Shown here piece after piece: positions 43,301-52,100 of a stretch of DNA of 64,000 nucleotides (position 1 is the first letter of the stretch; each line of letters begins with the position of its first letter). The notes under the pieces are model-generated. The model was not told where the DNA came from and did no database searches. It saw only the letters and a list, made by a program, of their open reading frames with translations. Both the position numbers and the translations under genes were made by a program. This DNA is from Pteria penguin (lineage: Eukaryota; Mollusca; Bivalvia; Pterioida; Pteriidae), in assembly GCA_035048485.1 (NCBI GenBank), contig CM068587.1:36760816-36824815 (forward strand), given 5' to 3'.

Positions 43301-46300
43301 AAAAAACGAACTCTAAGCTTGTGACTAAAAGGTCCTGGGTTCGACTCCTGCCGTGGGCGCACCAGTGTCCTGTCTTTCGGGTGAGACAGTAGACATGGAA
43401 TGAAAAATATCCCTCATTGATTAAGGTGGGTCAGAGGTGTTGAAAAGTTTTCAAACATGTCATTCATTTTGAGTGATTTTGAAATTTTTGTCACTTAGGA
43501 CATTAATGCAATATACAGAAATAATTTCAGAATTTTGTCAGTCCAAATGAAATTAATATTGGTCAAAACCTTTGGACTGACACATTTCAACATCAGTGGT
43601 GGGTCTGTTGTAAAGATATAAATTTCTATGTGAAATAATCATGGAGTGATGTTAAAAAATAATCAATCAATCAATATACTAAAGGACCTTAATTCATGTA
43701 TATGAATCTTACATCACTTATCAATGTCAGTCCTCTGTGCTGCATAGTATTAGCTATACATGTACCAAAAGCAGACTTGCACTGCATATTGTATAATGTA
43801 AGTGTCCCCTGTGTGACAGTCAGGAAAAGCATAGGTGTATTTACATGTACTACAACACAGAGATAAAGATCTGCCCCAAAATCTTTGCTTCAAACTCTGC
43901 TCTTGGAAAACTATCTATTGTACATGAAACCAATTGCGTTAAGTAAGGCTTGGACTGCTTGGTGTTGTGTTTGAGCTTATTACTGTAAAGGTCAAAGTAT
44001 GCAATCCATAAGGTTGTGTCATCACAATATATTAAGCCATAATAAAAAAAATCCTAGATTCTCATCCCTGCCCGCCCACGATTTTTCACACCCACTCCCA
44101 ATGTTTTTTAAAATTACATTTTGAAAATTACATAGCCAACCAGAAATATCCCCTGTCTTGTCCGTTTCCGTCATAGATATATGCGATTTTGTTTATATTT
44201 TGTTGAATTTGTGTTATTGATATATTGACAGGAAGACAAATAAAACTATGAAAGCTTAACAATGTTATGATTCAGTGTTTGCCGGGTCAACTTAGTCATA
44301 TTCAAAGTCCAATTCCATTTTAGAGAAAAATAAAAAGTACCATTCGCCCCTTTCCCCTCCCCTCCTCTCCTTCAGAAACTAGCAATTTTTTTTATTATGG
44401 CCTTACTGAAATATATTGCTTTGACATTAAATGACAAGTAATCAAATACTTTGTTGTACCTTAGGAACAGTGGCAATCTCTCTTGTCTAGCCCATTCTAA
44501 TAGGTTATCTCTCTCTTCATCAGTAGGACCATATGGTAAAGGATCTTCAGGCACCCTAGATTCAGTCCCAGAACTACAGGCACTTCTGCTGTTTCGGCGA
44601 CGAAGATCCTCAAAATCTCCCGTCAAACGATTGTACCAAAGTGGTTGTGGAAAGACCTATAAAGAATGTCATACATGTGCGTTAGACTGATTTATTGATT
44701 TTAAACTAAAAGACAGGTAATGTTCTTACCACACTAATTTGGACATTTATGGTGAAAATACAGCTAAACAAAATGAGTGTAGTTCTCCCAAAAATCTAGT
44801 CTCACTTCAGATTTCCAGAGGTTCATGAAGGTCTGTAATGGTAAATTGTTGTGTCAGACTGCCACAGATATATAGCACCGGAATTTTACTAAAATGGACA
44901 ATAAGACTTAACAATTAATCAGTTATAACTATTATGTAATAATATATTTTTCATTAGTATAAATGGTAAATTTTTCTAATTATATGCATTTCGTTATAAA
45001 AAATCAATGAATAACAAATGTGACAATTTATTTTTCTATTAGTATAAATGGCAAATCTATCAATTAAATGCATTTCGTTCAAACAAATCACTACATGTGT
45101 TGAATTTGCTCTATTATTTGAATACGTTTCAGCAGACCTAATAAAATATTCTAATTTGTACAATACTGTTTTATTGGAAAGCAGATCGGAAATTGATATT
45201 GATTTTGTAGTTTAAACTTTTGCCAGACCAAGTAGCACTTATATCATACATAAGTTTACCATTACAAACATTCTGCATATGAGTAAAAGGCCTGAAAATG
45301 TATGTTGTTGAAAAGAAAAAAAAAAGTTTAGAGATCAAAATATTTATGTCGCCAGTATTTCTATTCTTTTAAAATGTTTGATTATACACTCTTTTCAAAG
45401 CTCTTTCCGAATACATGATGAATATTTATGTTAATTCTATTTGAATTTATTTAGAGTACCGAGTCCACTCAATAATGCTGTAAACACATTACAGACTTCA
45501 TTTATCATGGTCTATGGGGACTGCAATCACTAAAACAAACACACAGTGATGTCATAATTGTTGGTTAGACGCAAAGTGTACTTAGGTACTTTAGTAAAGC
45601 TAAGTAAACAGGTCCTAATGCAGTAAATACCAAATATTTAGCCACCTTATGGACCACAGGTAAATTTGTCAATGATACTGGCCCTTTAATTATCAATCAA
45701 TAAGAGAAATCCAACAGATCAGGTTGGCCCTGGCACCTTGTATTGATTTTAATCAGGAAAAATAAATTATTTTCTCCCCATGGAATTGTTCATTTACCTG
45801 CGTACTGACAGGTAGAAGAGACATTGAGGGAAAGACAGCTTTATCAATGTCAGAGGTAATCAAGGAATGGTAAAATATTTGGATACATATAGACTGAAAA
45901 AAGCAAAGTTTACATGGTACAAAGGGAGGAGTATATAGACATATGTCAATCATTGTAAAACATGCATGTTAAATCAAAATCTTTATCTTTGATCTACACA
46001 TTATATCTTGTATTACAAAATTCTCTAGACATTAAATCAGACTCTACGGTATCCCTTTTGAAAACAAACTTCAAATGTCGAGAACAAACGCTTATGGTCT
46101 TAATTCTTAATTATTTTTTTGATATATAACTTTTGAGTTTAGAACATGAATAAATTCAAGCATTTAAAAGAAAAAAATTCATTTTTGTCTTTTGGATTTT
46201 CAAACTCTCAAATATGAAGCTCAAATTGAAAAAATATTTTTAAAAAATCATTCTTATTGGGATATGGAAAATTTCATCAGACCATTAGAAACATAAGTAT

Positions 46301-49065
46301 CAGTTTTCTGGTAAATTTGATTATGATCTCAGTAATAACTGTATAAGTTTTCATAGTTAGGATTATCTTTTATTTTCTCTCTTACTCTGAAATAAGGAAG
46401 TATCATTTTTACTTTTTTATTTTTTTTTTTTGGAGGGGGGGGGGTCGTCAAAGAGAAAATAGTTATGATAAAGTAGTCTAATGATTACTATGAATATTGC
46501 ACACTAGTATAAAGCCCAATCAGTTCAGCTCATTATTGTGAAAGTGACATCCATGACTTAATCTCTCATTTTAGATTATAGTCATAATTATATATACATG
46601 TATATAAAGCATAGATCTAAATATATGTAAACAACACTAAAAACAAATAAATCTAGATAAATACCCAATGTTAGATGTACTTGCATGCATGATATAGCAT
46701 ATCCTACCATAGAATTTTACTTACTGGCAGTTGTAGAAAAGCATTGAAGTAATCCAAGAAGAGGTCATCATATGCTAATAAATCCTCTAAATTATCCCCA
46801 GTGATCTCCAATGCTAAAATTAAAATGATCAAAATATTATTATCCAAGATAAAATATCATAAATAAACATCCAAGTTTTCATAAATAATAACAGTTACAT
46901 TTAAAAGTCAACTTTCAATGATTCCTTCCTGCAGTGTCTTAAATAATTTAAAATTTACCCATTTTGACAGTAACTACATAAAATTTACCCATTTTGAAAG
47001 TAACTACAATAATGTATGTCTCCCCCAATTGGGCACAACCCTTTGCTATTTTGAGTGTAAACTGCAGCAAGATAAGGGACGAGTACATTATGGTAGTTAC
47101 TTTTTGATTCACTACTTTTTCCTTTTTGTGTGCATGATATATAGTGAACACTTAATTTCTTAAGGTAAATAAGTTTGATCGAAGGAGACAACTAATTTGG
47201 CTAAAGGCAAGTAAGTTTCAATGTGTCAAACACATTTCTCATCTTTTCTATCAACTTATGAATTACATTTTTATGTAATTCATAAGTTGATAGAAAATAT
47301 ATAGTTATAGCTGCATTAAGTTGCATTAACATACACATTGTAACTTATAATGTAACAATATTATTCAGTGGGAGTCCCACCAGTAATTTCAATAAATAAA
47401 GTGGAAAGCTATCATTTATGTGTACCAATTACCACATTAAAAATAATTGTGAAGTCTTGCAGATTACAGTATAGTTTTTGGTTGGCACGTTTGTATCCAA
47501 AGCAACGATCGATGGCTCTTTTATATGCCAAGATTCATCGCAAAACTAATCCTTCTGGGGTTCTTCTTCAAACACTGCCATCCGAATGATAGGAAACTCT
47601 GGTATTATTCGAACCCACGACCTTCCAAAGTTGCATCAAAATCGAACTTCGCAAACCAGATGCGATGTTTTTCACATAGTTCGAAGAACCGACTCGGTGT
47701 TCCGGATTCACCCTTATGATTTGGTGACCACTCGATATTCCGAAGACCCTAGTCCGAAGGTCGGATTGTCCGACGGCCCGATAGTCCAAGGGTCCGATAG
47801 TCCAAAGGCCCAATTGTTCGAAACTCTTGCAGTTCAATAATGCAAAGGCACAGCAGTGCGAAGATCCAATAGTCCGCAGGCCTAATAATCCGAGGGTCTA
47901 ATAGTTTGAATGCCCGATACCCCGAAGGCATAGTACGAAGACTTGAAAGCCCGATAGTTCGAAGACCTCGATAGTCCGAACGTCTAGTTGATCGTAGGCT
48001 CGATAGTTCGAAGACCGATAGTCCGAACGTCCAGTGAATCAAAGGTCCGATAGTCCGAAAGTCATGTAATAATAATGACAATATATGTTTAATTAATAAA
48101 AGTAACTAAATAACTAGACAGAACCAATCAAGAAAAAAAAAATGGCTGGTAGCCTTCCTTCGAACCATCGGGTGTTCGGACTGCAGGACCTGCAACTTAT
48201 TGAGCTTTCGAAATAATAATTATACAAGCATAACGGACTATCGGGCCTTTGGACAGTTGGACATTCGTACTATATAGTACTTATATATACTATATAGAGC
48301 CTTAGGAAAATCGGGTGGGCACCCATATTATGCATATGAATGTGGCTGAGAATGGGCATTACCGGATGAGTGACTTGTCAAAATAAAGAGTTGAATTTTG
48401 TATGTGTATTCGGAACATCTCTAAACACGATGCTGTACACATGTTTGATAAGAGAATTGGTGACCAAAGCGAAAAAGGAAAACGGAAATGTCCTAAACAA
48501 TGCCTAAAATTTCTGAAGAGTACTAACTTATCGTATTTAAAATTAAGCATTCCAGGGGTGTTAACGGACCGCCCCACCCCCATCCCTAATACCCACAAGA
48601 GATCCACCTGTGATCCAGTTTCTATACTTATTTTAACCGATAATTCCATTGTAATAGTATTTCTCCCAAAACTGGAACATCGATACAAAAAGTTCTCCCC
48701 TGTCATTTTACATTACTTTGTATTAGGCTAAATGCACATATGAACTTATAAGATGCATGCATAATACTCTTTCAGATGGCCTTATAAGGTCCTTGCATTA
48801 ATACTCTTTCAGAGTGCACATGGTTATTCTACACAAAGGAGTTTAATAATGCGTCTACAGTAATGACCCAGCATAGACTCCATGTATACCACAGATAACA
48901 AAAGCACTTCAATAAGTGGTATTGTTGGTATTAAGTACACAAATATAATCATCAACGTTCTTTCTGGTGAATAATATTTTGTACTAGTTCATCTGTCGGT
49001 TTATGCGTAAAGAAAATCCTAGATTTCAAACAGTATAACTTTCTCATTTATTTATTTATTCTATT

Positions 49066-49112
<47 letters not shown>

Positions 49113-52100
49113 TTCATTCATTCATTCATTCATTCATTCATTCATTCATTCATTTATTTATTTATTTATCCATTTTACTTCTTTTTATTATATCTTTTAT
49201 AAATAATATGATAAATCATATAGATTATGAAGCATCTCCGACAGTACAGGATCGGAAAATATCTAATAAACTAGACACGATTCTGATGTACCTCGTGACC
49301 TAGACACGAGGCATTTCAAAGCTATACAAAATCGAAATATATCTCATAACCTATACAAGAGGCATTTCTCGCTGCACAAGATCGGAATATATCTCATAAA
49401 CTAATACGCGATCAGGATATATCTCATAGACACGAATCATGAGACATCTGAGCTGTTCTAAAAAGGAACATCTCATACAGTACGAAAAATGATATCATAT
49501 AAACTATACACAATAAGGTGGTAAATGTATCTCAAAGTATATATACAGGTTCGGAATATATCTCATCAAAATTACACGATTATGAGATATCTCATAAATT
49601 ACACATAAGTAACATCAAGTTGAATACTTCAAACTGTGCGAACATAAATCATAATATCGAAAATTCTCATGTACCAGTCATCGTATAAATACTATCGGAA
49701 ATTTTTTACAATATGTTGTAAAATATTAATCATATTACTGTTATATATAATATACATATATTCTATATCCATAGACCGTTTTGGAAATATCTAAGTAGAA
49801 AGTTATATGTATAAACTTTATAGTTTATTTCTAAAATTTACTTTATGAATGGCCTACAGTGAATATTAATATACCTTTGCTTACGGTGCCAGTCCAAGCA
49901 CTCCAAGGAACCACAGTTAGGGATGACCATTTGGCTTTACCACCCTTCTCTAGTCCGGTCTGTAGACCGGGAGGAAAAGGAATGGGAGACAAATTGGTCA
50001 CGGTCACAGGATGGTACACCACAGACTTCATCATTACGTAATATCCAAGTCACTTATACACACACTTCATATTATCATTCACGTTCCTTTGCTCGCATTC
50101 CACTTTCCATTAAAATCCACACATTTTATCTGGTTTCTTTACACTAAAGCTATCTTTCAATCGCTTTAATGTAACAAAACTAAACATGTTTCGAACAGTT
50201 TACTTTGAAATGTATATTGAACAATCGAACTTCTACACCAAATGCTAATCCGCTTAAATCCTCCGTCTAGATCCACCAATTGTATCCTCGACCCAGTCGC
50301 TTTCAGTTTATTCATTAAATACCATATTTTCTGTAGATTAGACTGAGATAATTGTCTTTAATTAAACGACTGACGTGTTACCTAGATCTCCCTGCCATTA
50401 AGTGTCATTGATTACAACGCCAATGCTTTCATCATTATTCAAAATGCGCTCAATGTGAATTTCGTATCTAAGCAATATAAATCATAGGCTCGTTTTATGG
50501 GTAAAATCGATGCCGCAAATATTGTGTATTGGCACTCGATATCAAGGTAAACCCGGTCAACATCAAGATAAATTTACTTTTGTCTCAGTAGCTGGCAAAA
50601 GAAATTTATAGTCAAAAGCGCTCCCGTTTTAAAAGACTTCGCACAGACGAATAAATATAAAAATATTTACAACTTTCTGAAGATGAAGGACTTCAAACGC
50701 TTAAGTCTTTATGACCTCTCCTTTAAACCTCTTGTCTGCTTATGTAAACAGGTATCCGACAAGGTTGATATTCTTAACCCCTCAAAATCTTCAGTAAGGG
50801 ATCATACCTCGAATTAAAAGTATACCATTCCATATTCTTATCGGGAGTTTTAATGCTATCTCTAATACTTCATCAACGCTAGATACGCGTCGGCACCCCA
50901 ACATATGATTAGGCTTTTGTATGAGAAATTGCAATGGACTTTAAATATTTGAGGAAATATTCTTCTTTAAAATCTGAAAGTGTTAGAAACAGAACAAAGG
51001 GTTTCTTTGTTTTGAAGGTTTATTTAAATTGCAACATGTTAGTGTTGCATTTCGATCAGTTTTGATTAAAAGCAAAGTAAAAGTTCGTGAACTCTATAGC
51101 ATGACTACTCTGAATTTACTTTCAGTATGGATATATAAGGTTTCCCCGTCTAATTACAACATGTTTCCACCAAATAAATTACACCACAAAGTCACAACAG
51201 TCACCTGATTACGGCTAAAGTAAAGACTGGACCACCACACTCGATCACGAGAAAGTTATAACATAAAAGGACTTTTTACACCTTAACAACAATCAAAATA
51301 ACAAATAACATACCAGTACCTGACATACAGGACTGGACTAAATCATGAGCATAGTATTCAAATTTACATTTTCACTTTCCAAAAGTATATGACTATATAA
51401 ATTCTGGGGTATGTTCACAGGATCTTAGAATCACATATCACAGGTATTACTGCTTAGCCCCCTACCCTCTCACTCTTGGCTCTTTCCTCTTCTGTCCGTC
51501 TTCTTATGTTCGAATGGCAAACATATTTTCATTTTTACTTTTAAAATGTATATGACTATATATATACTGTAGATCTTTGGGGTGGGGGGGGGGTGTTCGA
51601 ATGGCAAACGCTTCAAATCATGTTCAAAATCTTTTTGCTCAATTACATTTTACCAATAAGCAGGTATTTTAATTTTCTCTAGTTTGAGTATCTCTTCCCT
51701 CTCCCTCCTTTTTTACCTGACTTAAACTCCTATGAAAATGACACTTATACATCTTATACATGTCTATACCCCAGACAGCTCTTTGATAAAAGTGCATTGT
51801 CTTACGTGCACTTGCATACCTAGCGTTAATAGATTAGATAACAATTCGAACAAAGTCTATGTTACTAAGTAGGTTCTTATCCACTTAAACATTCAATTTA
51901 GTACAGAACTGGTTGAAGCAGTAAAGCACTCAGCCTGTAAACCAGGCGATCCGAGTTCGATTCCCAGATGGCGCCACTAAGTTTCAGTCGTTGGCTACCT
52001 CTTGTTTCCATGCCCCGATATCACCCAAAAATGTTGAAAGCGACGGAAAACCCTTATCCAACATCAATCATTCAATTAAAGTTTACAGTGATTAGTATTC

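Larger units (their letters stand above)
40847..44459 (-). other. RGS22 intron 3
   Basis: A 3.6-kb intron with no exon seen; it holds the 41.0-kb element, a TA run (41848-41862), dispersed repeat copy 2, the SINE with a nested MITE (43315-43676) and the inverted-end element at 44034-44403. Confidence 0.65.

Noticed and set aside
45798..45893. A 96-nt, phase 0-0 open stretch with plausible splice sites (TTTTTCAG, CAG|GTAAAT) between exons 2 and 3.
   Set aside because: Joining exon 2 directly to exon 3 gives FLQLP-VFPQPLWYNRLTGDFE, which follows the vertebrate RGS22 block without a gap; the extra 32 residues (SICIQIFYHSLITS...) would break it. At most a rare cassette.
47568..48081. Overlapping open frames of 84-110 codons on both strands.
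   Set aside because: They follow the degenerate minisatellite period; the repeated TIGPLDYR-like words come from the DNA repeat, and no protein family is recognisable.
48359..48731. Open frames of 115 (minus) and 109 (plus) codons over the same DNA.
   Set aside because: Both frames are open together, neither resembles a known protein, and no splice or poly(A) context supports one. The plus frame (MCIRNISKHDAVHMF start) is the better candidate if either is real.
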